Positions 1-10,265 of a stretch of DNA of 64,000 nt are shown piece after piece. How positions within the stretch are numbered: the first letter of the stretch is position 1; each line of letters begins with the position of its first letter. Below the pieces are notes generated by a model that was not told where the DNA came from, did no database searches, and was given only the letters and a program-made list of their open reading frames with translations. The stretch comes from CAMPKL01 sp963817465 (GTDB taxonomy: Bacteria > Acidobacteriota > Terriglobia > Bryobacterales > UBA6623), in the NCBI GenBank assembly GCA_963817465.1, contig CAWFOP010000005.1, forward strand, positions 186,001-250,000, in the 5' to 3' direction. Made by a program: the position numbers and the translations under genes.

Positions 1-1
1 C

Positions 2-1126
2 CCGGCCGAGCCGGAGTCACACGAGCGCAACCGCAAGCTCGCCGAATACTGGTCGCCGTTCATCGCGCAAGAGACTTGGTTCACCCCGAAGGCCGACTAC
101 ATCGCGCGGGTCGATCTGGACGGCGACTGGCACGGCGACAACAACTGGGAAGACGCCCTGACGGGCACGTCGCAGGCGTACGTCTACTTCGCCTCGATGG
201 AGACCGCGACGCATTGGTTCCTGGAGTACAACATCTATCACCCGCGCGATTACTCCGACAAGTGCATCGCCGGCAGTTGCCACGAGAACGACAACGAAGG
301 CTTCATCCTCACGATCGCGAAGGACGGCTCGGAGTACGGGCGCCTGCTGACGATGGAGACGCTGGCGCACAACAACATCTACTCCTACACGGCCGACCGC
401 GGCATCCGCGGCAACTTGCACAATGTCGACGGCGACATCCAGCTCAAGGACGAGCATCACCCGATCGTCTTCGTCGAGTCCGGCGGTCACGGCAACTTCG
501 GCATCGACGCGCACGCGCGCTATGACGTGGCCGGCGACAAGTTCACGGCGGGCACCGGCGTGACCTATGTTTACAAGGGCGTCGCCGAGCGTCCGCGACA
601 GCCCGACGACCGCAACGTCGGCTACCAACTGCTATCGATCTACGACCAGTGGTGGCTGCGCGCCAACGATGGCCGGGGACGCGAGGACCGCACGTTCGAC
701 GCGTATTACGTGTATGTGCCCGACGGAAACCGTCCGCGCACGACGTATCAAGAGATTGCGGGCTCGTTCTTTGGACGCACCGAGAGCGAGAACAAGGCCA
801 AGCCGTTCTGGGGCTGGCACGACAACCGCACGCGCAAAAAGGGCGCGCTCGCGACCGGCCAGTGGGGGCTGGACCCGGCCTACGGGGTCTCGCGGAATCT
901 GCGGATGCCGCAGCCGTTCTCGCTCGATTACACCTACAACCCCTACCTCGGCATTGGGACGCCCACCGAGCTCCCGGCCGTTGTGATCACCGCCGGCGGT
1001 CCGGCGGTCCAAGCGCCTTCGAGCGTGGCGCCGCCGCCGCCGCCCCCGCCTGTGTCCTCGGTCTCGACGCCGCGCAGCCGCGGCGTTTGGGAGAGGCACC
1101 TGAGGGCGCTGCCCGCCCCGCAATAG
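2..1126 (+). CDS. Partial hypothetical protein, distant VPS62/DUF946-like
   Basis: The frame is open from base 2, so the N-terminus lies outside the window and the ORF's first internal ATG (197) is not the start. The visible 374 residues carry a GDWHGDNNWED stretch, an aromatic WFLEYNIYHPRD segment, an HENDNEG motif and HHPIVFVESGGHGNFG. This order (a His/Asp/Glu-rich HEGDWE-like motif, then a P-V-V-hydrophobic-SxGxH-N motif) resembles VPS62/DUF946 proteins found in fungi, plants and some bacteria, whose molecular function is not established. The C-terminus ends in a run of prolines and a Ser/Thr/Pro-rich tail. No catalytic role can be assigned. Similarity to VPS62 is my reading of motifs and should be treated as tentative; the coding call itself is firm. 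Confidence 0.75.
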   Translation, partial: PAEPESHERNRKLAEYWSPFIAQETWFTPKADYIARVDLDGDWHGDNNWEDALTGTSQAYVYFASMETATHWFLEYNIYHPRDYSDKCIAGSCHENDNEGFILTIAKDGSEYGRLLTMETLAHNNIYSYTADRGIRGNLHNVDGDIQLKDEHHPIVFVESGGHGNFGIDAHARYDVAGDKFTAGTGVTYVYKGVAERPRQPDDRNVGYQLLSIYDQWWLRANDGRGREDRTFDAYYVYVPDGNRPRTTYQEIAGSFFGRTESENKAKPFWGWHDNRTRKKGALATGQWGLDPAYGVSRNLRMPQPFSLDYTYNPYLGIGTPTELPAVVITAGGPAVQAPSSVAPPPPPPPVSSVSTPRSRGVWERHLRALPAPQ

Positions 1127-1148
1127 TTCCCGGTATCCTTGGGAGCTG

Positions 1149-1622
1149 ATGTCCATCGCGAACTGGAAGACCCAGCCCTACAACGTCATTCAGAGCCTGC
1201 TGTTCAACAACCCGAACCGCATCGTCGAGTACCGCGTGGTTGACGCGGAGGGCCGCGTGCGCGACCGCGCCGACGTCCCCGCCCCGGTGCGACGCCTTTA
1301 TGAGACCGAGGCGCCGCCGGAGCGGACCTGCCTGCGGACGGTGCAGTTCGTCCATCACATGCTGATTCCGCCGGGGGGTCGCCACGTGCAGGAGTTGCAC
1401 ATTCACCCGGACGCCGAGGAGCTGATCGTCATCACGCGCGGCGCGGGGACGGCGATCCTCGGCGGAGAAGCTAATCCAATCGCCGCCGAAGACGTGATCT
1501 ACGTGGCGCCCAATCAAGAGCACGAGATCCGCAATACGAGCGACGAGATGCTGGGGGTGCTGTTCATCAACATACCCGTGGATGAAGGCCTGAAGAGGCT
1601 CCAAAAGGCGCAAGGCGCCTAG
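1149..1622 (+). CDS. Cupin domain protein
   Basis: A 157-residue single-domain cupin. The metal-binding first motif is visible around residues 80-95 (ELHIHPDAEELIVITRG: two histidines and a glutamate), and the second motif follows as PNQEHEIRNTSD with the fourth ligand histidine. A glycine turn (GAGTAILGGE) sits between them. The fold is the small beta-barrel used by many sugar isomerases, dioxygenases and sensor proteins, so the reaction cannot be named from sequence. No signal peptide is seen, so it is probably cytoplasmic. It lies 22 bases after the preceding gene and 34 bases before the cytochrome/DUF1549 gene on the same strand, which makes co-transcription possible. Confidence 0.85.
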   Translation: MSIANWKTQPYNVIQSLLFNNPNRIVEYRVVDAEGRVRDRADVPAPVRRLYETEAPPERTCLRTVQFVHHMLIPPGGRHVQELHIHPDAEELIVITRGAGTAILGGEANPIAAEDVIYVAPNQEHEIRNTSDEMLGVLFINIPVDEGLKRLQKAQGA

Positions 1623-1656
1623 CCGCCGAACCGGGCTAGGTAAAATGCGTTAGCGC

Positions 1657-4600
1657 ATGTTCAGGTTTGCCGCAACGCTGTGTGTGACGGTCGCCATCTG
1701 CTCGGCGGCCGAGCCGATCGACTTCGACCGCCAGATTCGCCCGATACTTTCCGAAAATTGCTTCCTCTGCCATGGGCAGGATGCGGCCAAGCGCATGGCC
1801 GGGCTGCGGCTCGACTCGTTCGCCGAGGCGACCAAAGACCGCGGCGGGCATGCGGCGCTGGTTCCCGGCGATCCGCAGGCGAGCGAGCTGGTCGCGCGCA
1901 TTACGGCGGACGACTCGGCGAGGCGCATGCCGCCGGTCTACTCGAATCGCGAGCTGACGGCGGAGCAGATCAAGCTGCTCGAGCGCTGGGTCGCGCAGGG
2001 CGGTCAGTACGCCGTGCACTGGGCGTTCGCAGCTGCCGCGGCATCCCGAGCTTCCCAAGGTTTCAGACCCCGCCTGGGTCAAGCAGCCGATCGACGCCTT
2101 CGTGCTGGCGCGCCTGGACGCGGAGAAGCTGCGGCCTTCGCCTCGAAGCCTCGCCGCGCGCCTGGCTGCGGCGCGTTTCGCTCGATCTCACCGGACTGCC
2201 GCCCACGCTCGACGAGCTGCGCGACGTTCGAGGCCGCGGCCGCCCAGGGCGAGCCGGCGTACGAAGCGGCCGTCGATCGCCTGCTGGCTTCGCCGCGCTA
2301 CGGCGAGCGCATGGCCATGGATTGGCTCGACGTCGCGCGCTACGCCGACACCCACGGCTTCAACAACGATTCCTCCCGCTCGATGTGGCGCTGGCGCGAC
2401 TGGGTGATCGACGCCTTCAACGGCGACATGCCCTATGACCGCTTCATCACCGAGCAGCTCGCCGGGGATCTGCTGCCGTCGCCGACGCTCGACCAGCGCA
2501 TCGCGACCGGATTCAACCGCAACCACGTGATCAATTCCGAGGGCGGCATCATCGAAGAGGAGTACCGCGTCGAATACGTCGCCGACCGCGTCCGCACGGT
2601 GAGCATGGCGTGGATGGGGCTGTCGTTCGAGTGCGCGCGCTGCCACGACCACAAGTTCGACCCGATCACGCAGCGCGACTACTACCGGCTGTTCGCCTTC
2701 TTCAACAGCGTGCCCGAGGCCGGCGAGGCGGGACGCGTCGCCAACGCCACGCCGATGATTCCCGCGCCGACGCGCGAGCAGCAGGCGCGCGCGGCCGATC
2801 TGGCGGGGCGGATTCGGGCTCTCGAGCAAGCTCTGGCGACAAGTGAGGCCGTACCGCTCCCGAGCGGAGCGAAGCTGCGGAAGGCCGCCAAGCGCGCGCG
2901 CAAGGCCGCCCCGGCGATGAAGCCCCAATGGGCGCTTTCTTGCGACGACGGCGCGGCCGCGGGCGTAGCCGGAATGGCCTGCTCGGCGTCGGCCGCGGCG
3001 CCGCTGCCGGAGATCACAGCGGAGAAGATCAAGCTCGCCAAAGATGCAGGATTTACTTTAAGCCTTTGGCTCGAACCAACACGTATACAAGGAGATCAGC
3101 CGCTCTTTTCCGCTGTCGATTACTCCCCCGACCCAGCCGCTTCGATTCACGGGCAAGGCGTCGAGCTGCGCTTAGCGGGCCCTGAAATCGAGCTGCGCAT
3201 GAACAAGCGCTCGCCGGCGTACTCGATCACGGTACGCTCGCGCGGCGCCGCGATCGAGCCGGGACGCTGGGCTCACGTCGCCGCGGTCTACGAGGGGCCG
3301 CGGGGCGACCCGGCTATGCGGGCGAAGGCGGCCTGGGTGCGGCTGTACGTCGACGGCAAGGAAGTCGAGACGCGGACGCTCTATGACGACCTGCAATTCC
3401 CGCTGCCCGAGTTTGAACAGCCGTTTCGGCTGGGCTGGAACAACGAACGCTCCAAGCCGCGCTTTGAAGGCCTGCTCGACGAGGCGACTTTGTGGCTCGA
3501 GCCGCTGACGGGCGACCAGGTCGCGGCGCAGTTCCGCAGTCAGGCGATTCCGTACGCGGCCGCGCGGATCAAGGCAGGCGATGCTTCGGAGGACGAGATC
3601 GCCTGGGTGCGGGCTCTCAATCCTGACCCGCGCCACGAAGAGCTCGAGAGCCTGCGCGCCGAGCTCTACGAGCTCGAGCGCAACGAGCCGACCGTGATGG
3701 TGATGCAGGAGATGGACGAGCCGCGCGAGACGCACCTGTTGCAGCGCGGCACGTATAACATGCCCGGCGAGACAGTCGAGCCTGGCGTGCCCGAAGACCT
3801 GCTCGGTCCCTGGCCCGAGGGCGCGCCGCACAACCGTCTAGGCCTGGCGCGGTGGCTGACGAGCGCCAAAAATCCACTGACGGCGCGTGTGGTCGTCAAT
3901 CGCTTCTGGCAGCAGCTCTTCGGCGTCGGTCTGGTCAAGACCAGCGAGAACTTTGGCCTGCAAGGCGACTCGCCGAGCCATCCGGAGCTGCTCGACTGGC
4001 TGGCGCGCGAGTTCGTCGCTTCCGGGTGGGACGTCAAGGCGCTGCTGCGCGGCATCGTGCTGTCGGCGGCGTATCGCCAAGATTCGGGCGTGACGCCGGA
4101 GCTCGAAGAGCGCGACCCGGAGAACCGGCTGCTGGCGCGCGGCCCGCGCTTCCGCCTGCCGGCGGAGGTGATTCGCGACCAGGCCCTGGCTTTGGCCGGG
4201 CTGCTGCAGAATCGCACCGGCGGCCCGAGCGTGCACCCGTATCAACCCAAGGGCCTCTATGACGGTGTGGTCGTCGGCGCGGACTATCCGGGCACGAAGT
4301 GGATCGAGAGCGAGGGCGCGGACCTGTACCGCCGCAGCCTCTACACGTTCTGGAAGCGCACGCTGCCGCACCCGACCATGACGGTCTTCGACGCTCCCGA
4401 CCGCGAATTTTGCGTGGTGCGCCGCTCGACCACCAACACGCCGCTGCAGGCGCTGACGCTGCTCAACGACCCGATCTTCGTCGAAGCCGCGCGCAAGCTT
4501 GCCGAACGCGTGCTCTCTGAAGGCGGCGCCGACGACGACGCGCGCCTGGCGTACCTGTTCGAGCTGGCGACGGGACGCCGTGCGCAACCGGACGAGATCA

Positions 4601-4785
4601 GGCTGCTGCGGCAGTCGCTCGATGAGCTGTCGGCTTCCTACGCCGGCGACGAGCGGGGAGCGGAGGCGGCGCTCGAGGTCGGCGCTTCGGCCGTGGACGC
4701 CGGTGCGTCCCCGAAGCAACTGGCGGCCTATACGGCCGTCGCGAGCATGGTGCTCAATCTCGACGAGGTGATCACGAAAGGCTGA
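1657..4785 (+). CDS. PSCyt1-DUF1549-LamG-DUF1553 protein (with local frameshift cluster)
   Basis: A large exported protein of the planctomycete-type cytochrome family: signal peptide (residues 1-17), a CxxCH haem motif (NCFLCHG, about residue 33), DUF1549 (about 110-330), a LamG/concanavalin-like insert (about 461-614, LSLWLEP and RWAHVAAVYEG) and DUF1553 (about 700-1000). Such proteins sit beside DUF1501 partners, as here, and are linked to carbohydrate degradation, although their chemistry is unproven. Between about 2036 and 2230 the conserved sequence leaves the main frame: WVKQPIDAFVLARLDAEKLR is in frame 2, ASPRAWLRRVSLDLTGLPPT in frame 3, and frame 1 resumes at FEAAAAQGEPAYEAAVDRLL. Three single-base insertions explain this, and because they cancel, the ORF stays open but residues about 128-190 are wrong. 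Confidence 0.9.
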   Translation: MFRFAATLCVTVAICSAAEPIDFDRQIRPILSENCFLCHGQDAAKRMAGLRLDSFAEATKDRGGHAALVPGDPQASELVARITADDSARRMPPVYSNRELTAEQIKLLERWVAQGGQYAVHWAFAAAAASRASQGFRPRLGQAADRRLRAGAPGRGEAAAFASKPRRAPGCGAFRSISPDCRPRSTSCATFEAAAAQGEPAYEAAVDRLLASPRYGERMAMDWLDVARYADTHGFNNDSSRSMWRWRDWVIDAFNGDMPYDRFITEQLAGDLLPSPTLDQRIATGFNRNHVINSEGGIIEEEYRVEYVADRVRTVSMAWMGLSFECARCHDHKFDPITQRDYYRLFAFFNSVPEAGEAGRVANATPMIPAPTREQQARAADLAGRIRALEQALATSEAVPLPSGAKLRKAAKRARKAAPAMKPQWALSCDDGAAAGVAGMACSASAAAPLPEITAEKIKLAKDAGFTLSLWLEPTRIQGDQPLFSAVDYSPDPAASIHGQGVELRLAGPEIELRMNKRSPAYSITVRSRGAAIEPGRWAHVAAVYEGPRGDPAMRAKAAWVRLYVDGKEVETRTLYDDLQFPLPEFEQPFRLGWNNERSKPRFEGLLDEATLWLEPLTGDQVAAQFRSQAIPYAAARIKAGDASEDEIAWVRALNPDPRHEELESLRAELYELERNEPTVMVMQEMDEPRETHLLQRGTYNMPGETVEPGVPEDLLGPWPEGAPHNRLGLARWLTSAKNPLTARVVVNRFWQQLFGVGLVKTSENFGLQGDSPSHPELLDWLAREFVASGWDVKALLRGIVLSAAYRQDSGVTPELEERDPENRLLARGPRFRLPAEVIRDQALALAGLLQNRTGGPSVHPYQPKGLYDGVVVGADYPGTKWIESEGADLYRRSLYTFWKRTLPHPTMTVFDAPDREFCVVRRSTTNTPLQALTLLNDPIFVEAARKLAERVLSEGGADDDARLAYLFELATGRRAQPDEIRLLRQSLDELSASYAGDERGAEAALEVGASAVDAGASPKQLAAYTAVASMVLNLDEVITKG

Positions 4786-4793
4786 GAACTCGA

Positions 4794-6218
4794 ATGGACT
4801 GCAACAACTTCGCAAAGGTCACATCCCGCCGAGACTTCCTGTCGCGCACCGCCTATGGGCTCGGCGCCGCCGCCCTGCATTGCCTCAGCTCGAGGGCCGA
4901 TGCCGCGATGACGTTCCCCAACTTCGAGCCCAAGGCGAAGCGGGTGATCTTCCTGTTCCAGTCGGGAGGGCCGTCGCACCTCGACCTGTTCGACTACAAG
5001 CCGGCCATGCAGGGCCGCTTTGACGAAGACATTCCGCCGTCGATCTTCGGCGGCCAGCGCGTGACCGGGATGGTGGCGAACCAGGCGCGCTTCCCGGTCG
5101 TGCCGACGATGTACAAGTTCGCGCAGCACGGCGAGTCGGGCCGCTGGGTCAGCGAGCTGCTGCCGCACACGGCGAAGATCGTCGACAAGATTTGCGTCGT
5201 CAACTCGGCGTTCACCGAGGCGATCAATCACGACCCGGCGATCACCTTCTTCCAGACCGGCAGCCAGTTGCCCGGGCGGCCCAGCTTCGGGGCGTGGGCG
5301 GACTACGGGCTGGGCAGCATGAACGCCGATCTGCCGACGTTCGTCGTGCTCAACTCGGTGCCGAGCGAAGGCGCGGCCGGCCAGGGCTTATTGGCTCGCC
5401 TGTGGGGCGCGGGCTTTTTGCCCAGCCGCCATCAGGGCGTCCAGTTTCGCAGCGCGGGCGACCCGGTGCTGTTCCTCTCGGACCCGCAGGGCGTGACGCG
5501 CGAGCGCCGCCGTACGATGCTCGACGGCATCGCCGCTCTCAACCGCAAGCTGCACGAGCGCGTCGGCGATCCCGAGATCGAGACGCGCATCGAGCAATAC
5601 GAGATGGCGTACCGGATGCAGACCAGCGTGCCGGAGCTGATGGACACTTCAGGCGAACCGGAGACCACATACGAGCTGTACGGCCCCGATTCACGCAAGC
5701 CTGGAACATTTGCCGCGAATTGTCTGTTAGCACGCCGTTTAGCCGAACGAGATGTGCGCTTCATTCAGCTCTACCATCGCGGCTGGGATCACCACGGCGA
5801 CCTGCCCAAGCGCCTGCCCGTGCTCACCGGCGACACCGATCAGGGCGCCGCGGCGCTAGTGCAGGACCTCGATCAACGAGGCTTGCTGGCGGACACGCTG
5901 GTGATCTGGGCGGGTGAGTTCGGCCGCACGCCCTACGCCCAGGGGAACCCCAAGCCGGACGACTACGGCCGCGACCACCACGGCAAGACCTTCTCGCTGT
6001 GGATGGCCGGCGCGGGAATCAAACCCGGCCACGTGCATGGGCTTTCCGACGACTATGGGTTCAATGTCGTCGAGGGCGGCGTGCATATCCACGACATTCA
6101 GGCGACGATCTTGCAACAGCTCGGCATTGACCACGAGAAGCTGACGTATAGCTTCCAGGGACGGCGCTACCGGCTGACTGACACGGCGGGGCGCGTGGTC
6201 GACGAAATCGTGGCCTGA
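4794..6218 (+). CDS. DUF1501 protein, Tat-exported
   Basis: A 474-residue protein of the DUF1501 family (alkaline-phosphatase/sulfatase-like fold). The N-terminus has a twin-arginine signal (SRRDFLSRTAYGLGAAALHC), so it is probably exported folded. Family landmarks include FLFQSGGPSHLDLFDYKP near residue 50, DRGWDHH-type metal-site residues (YHRGWDHHGDLP), VIWAGEFGRTPYAQG and RDHHGKTFSLWMAGAGIKPGH. It begins 8 bases after the DUF1549/DUF1553 gene and is certainly its operon partner; the pair is a recurrent two-gene unit in Acidobacteriota and Planctomycetes. The DUF1501 member is inferred to be a secreted metal-dependent hydrolase, but no substrate is known. A strong hairpin follows the stop. 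Confidence 0.93.
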   Translation: MDCNNFAKVTSRRDFLSRTAYGLGAAALHCLSSRADAAMTFPNFEPKAKRVIFLFQSGGPSHLDLFDYKPAMQGRFDEDIPPSIFGGQRVTGMVANQARFPVVPTMYKFAQHGESGRWVSELLPHTAKIVDKICVVNSAFTEAINHDPAITFFQTGSQLPGRPSFGAWADYGLGSMNADLPTFVVLNSVPSEGAAGQGLLARLWGAGFLPSRHQGVQFRSAGDPVLFLSDPQGVTRERRRTMLDGIAALNRKLHERVGDPEIETRIEQYEMAYRMQTSVPELMDTSGEPETTYELYGPDSRKPGTFAANCLLARRLAERDVRFIQLYHRGWDHHGDLPKRLPVLTGDTDQGAAALVQDLDQRGLLADTLVIWAGEFGRTPYAQGNPKPDDYGRDHHGKTFSLWMAGAGIKPGHVHGLSDDYGFNVVEGGVHIHDIQATILQQLGIDHEKLTYSFQGRRYRLTDTAGRVVDEIVA

Positions 6219-6226
6219 CGCAAGAA

Positions 6227-6251
6227 GGGCCGGCGCTGCGAGCGCCGGCCC
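6227..6251. terminator. Bidirectional hairpin terminator
   Basis: A perfect 11-bp stem (6227-6237 with 6241-6251, all G/C except its last pair) with a 3-base loop lies between the convergent DUF1501 and glutamine synthetase stops. There is no long T-run, so it may act as an intrinsic terminator in both directions or simply as a 3'-end stabiliser. Confidence 0.75.
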
Positions 6252-6277
6252 CTTGCCTGAGCTTGTTCGACCGCGAG

Positions 6278-8473
<2,196 letters not shown>

Positions 8474-8609
8474 CTTGGAATCTTTACCTCGTTGAGATTG
8501 GTCTGAGCGCCTCGGATTGCCCGTTTAGGGTTCCCGCTGGGCGCAGATCGACGCAGAAATATTCCTCCACGGTAGCGATCCGCGAGGGGCGATTGGAAAT
8601 CAAGAATCT

Positions 8610-10265
8610 CTATGCGCCTGATAAAGCGGACGCATGGAGCGCCGGAGAGCGCTCGACGCCCACGATCTTCGCGGCGCCGCCGCTGCTGCGGACAAAGGCC
8701 CGCACCGCCTGACCGGGCCGGCTGTCGCTCTCGATCGTGACGACGAAGTAGGACTCGCCGGTCGCGTTTTCGCCCTGCCGGGGGAGCTCGGGACCGTCGC
8801 CCTCGAGCGGGCTCTCGTTGCGCGAGAGGTTGTCGAACGCCGCCCAGCGGTAGCGATAGGAGCGGCGCGCGTCGAACCCGTAGCGCACGGCGAGATCGTC
8901 GAACTCGATGCGATTCTCTGTGATCCGAAAATCCGTCAGCGGCAACAACTTGGCGAAAATCGTGCGTCCGATGATCTTTTGCCTGGCGAGCAGCGTGGTG
9001 ACGAGATGCTCGGTCGCGCGAGGGTCGCTGTAGTCACCCGTTTCGACCAGGGCGCGGATCTCGTCCGCTGAAAACGCCATGACGCGCTTGGCCGCCCAGA
9101 ATTCGTCCTCGGGAAGGCGGCGCAGGAAGGCCAGGTTCGGGTAGTTCGGAACCCAGTCGTCGGGAGTGAAGTCTTCCGAGCTGAAGCGTCCGACGGATTT
9201 GATCTTCGGGTAGTCGATCTTCTCCCAAGGTTTGGCGTTCAGGCCGAGGTCGAACATGTCTCCAAGAAGCGCTGTTCCGTCGCGAGGAATGATGGATTCG
9301 TGGCCGTAGCGGGCGTTCTTCGGCATGTCGCTGTCGCTGCCGAGGATGGCGCCGAAGTCGATGAGGAAATGCTTGACGTAGCGCAGGTCGCCTTCTTCGA
9401 CCACGGCGTCCAAGGAATTTTGCGATTTGGCGTCGGTATGGTTGAGCCAGGCGCAAAAGACGGCGAGGCCGCGCAGCTCGCGGCGGTCCTCGTGGGGATA
9501 GATGTCGTTGGGATCGTCGCTGCGCGCGCCCTCGTAGCGGAAGGGCCCGATCACATCGCCGCGGACCGCCAGGCTGGCCAGCAGCCGATAGGAGCCGTCG
9601 CGCCGCCGCGGCGCCTTGCGGAGCGTCTTCTCGAGGTCGCCGCGCGACATCTTCGTCGGCCGCGCGGCGGAGAACTTGATGGTGGCGTCGGGACTCAGCT
9701 CGAGATCCTCGGAGCGAACGTAGACCAGGTAGTTCTCGGGCGTGTTGTAGCCCAGGGCGTAGAAGAACCGCGAGCCGATGATGTCGGCGCCGCTCGACAT
9801 CTCGGGATTGGTATACGGGTCGGCCTTGACGAAGTAGAGGCGCTTGTCGGCGTCCCTCATCTGGAAGCCCGGCGTGATGCCGTCGAGCTTGCCGGAGGTG
9901 ACCGTGAAAGGCGGGTGCGGCGGACGGTCTCCGCCGGGGCCGCGGCGCAACTCATCGAGAGTCATGCGGCGCGGGGACTGCCGCTCGGTCCAGAACGGCC
10001 CGTCGGGAACTTCGCCGAGCGTATTCGCGTTGGCCGCCGGCGGGGGATTCACCGGATCGGGCGCGAACGAATTCTTGACGAAGTCGTAGATCGCCTCGAT
10101 GCCGCGGTAGTGCAACTCGCCGACCCGCCGCGGCGGCGCTTCGGCGGGGATCGGATCGTCCGGGAAGAAGCGCGGCGCCGGCTTGTCAGCCGCAGCAAGG
10201 GCCAGGCAGCAGCTTATTGCAAGAGCTGCGAGGAATAACGCTGGAAAATGTTGCCGAATGACCAT
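8610..10265 (-). CDS. Secreted protein with PI3K/PI4K- or HipA-like kinase motifs
   Basis: A 551-residue exported protein; the start chosen is the ATG at 10265, giving the signal peptide MVIRQHFPALFLAALAISCC. It has no annotated domain I can name, but the order of motifs is that of the kinase fold: a glycine-containing lead-in (GKLDGITPGF), a conserved lysine in a beta strand (RLYFVKADP, K147), an acidic residue further on (E155), then H276-x-D278-x4-N283 (NHTDAKSQN) and D303-F304-G305 in a KHFLIDFGAILG context that is very close to the IDFGFILG of PI3/PI4 kinases. It overlaps the upstream Omp85-like gene by about 50 bases, so the two are translationally linked. Enzyme activity, and a source of ATP outside the cytoplasm, are unproven; it could be a pseudokinase. 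Confidence 0.8.
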   Translation of the reverse strand: MVIRQHFPALFLAALAISCCLALAAADKPAPRFFPDDPIPAEAPPRRVGELHYRGIEAIYDFVKNSFAPDPVNPPPAANANTLGEVPDGPFWTERQSPRRMTLDELRRGPGGDRPPHPPFTVTSGKLDGITPGFQMRDADKRLYFVKADPYTNPEMSSGADIIGSRFFYALGYNTPENYLVYVRSEDLELSPDATIKFSAARPTKMSRGDLEKTLRKAPRRRDGSYRLLASLAVRGDVIGPFRYEGARSDDPNDIYPHEDRRELRGLAVFCAWLNHTDAKSQNSLDAVVEEGDLRYVKHFLIDFGAILGSDSDMPKNARYGHESIIPRDGTALLGDMFDLGLNAKPWEKIDYPKIKSVGRFSSEDFTPDDWVPNYPNLAFLRRLPEDEFWAAKRVMAFSADEIRALVETGDYSDPRATEHLVTTLLARQKIIGRTIFAKLLPLTDFRITENRIEFDDLAVRYGFDARRSYRYRWAAFDNLSRNESPLEGDGPELPRQGENATGESYFVVTIESDSRPGQAVRAFVRSSGGAAKIVGVERSPALHASALSGA

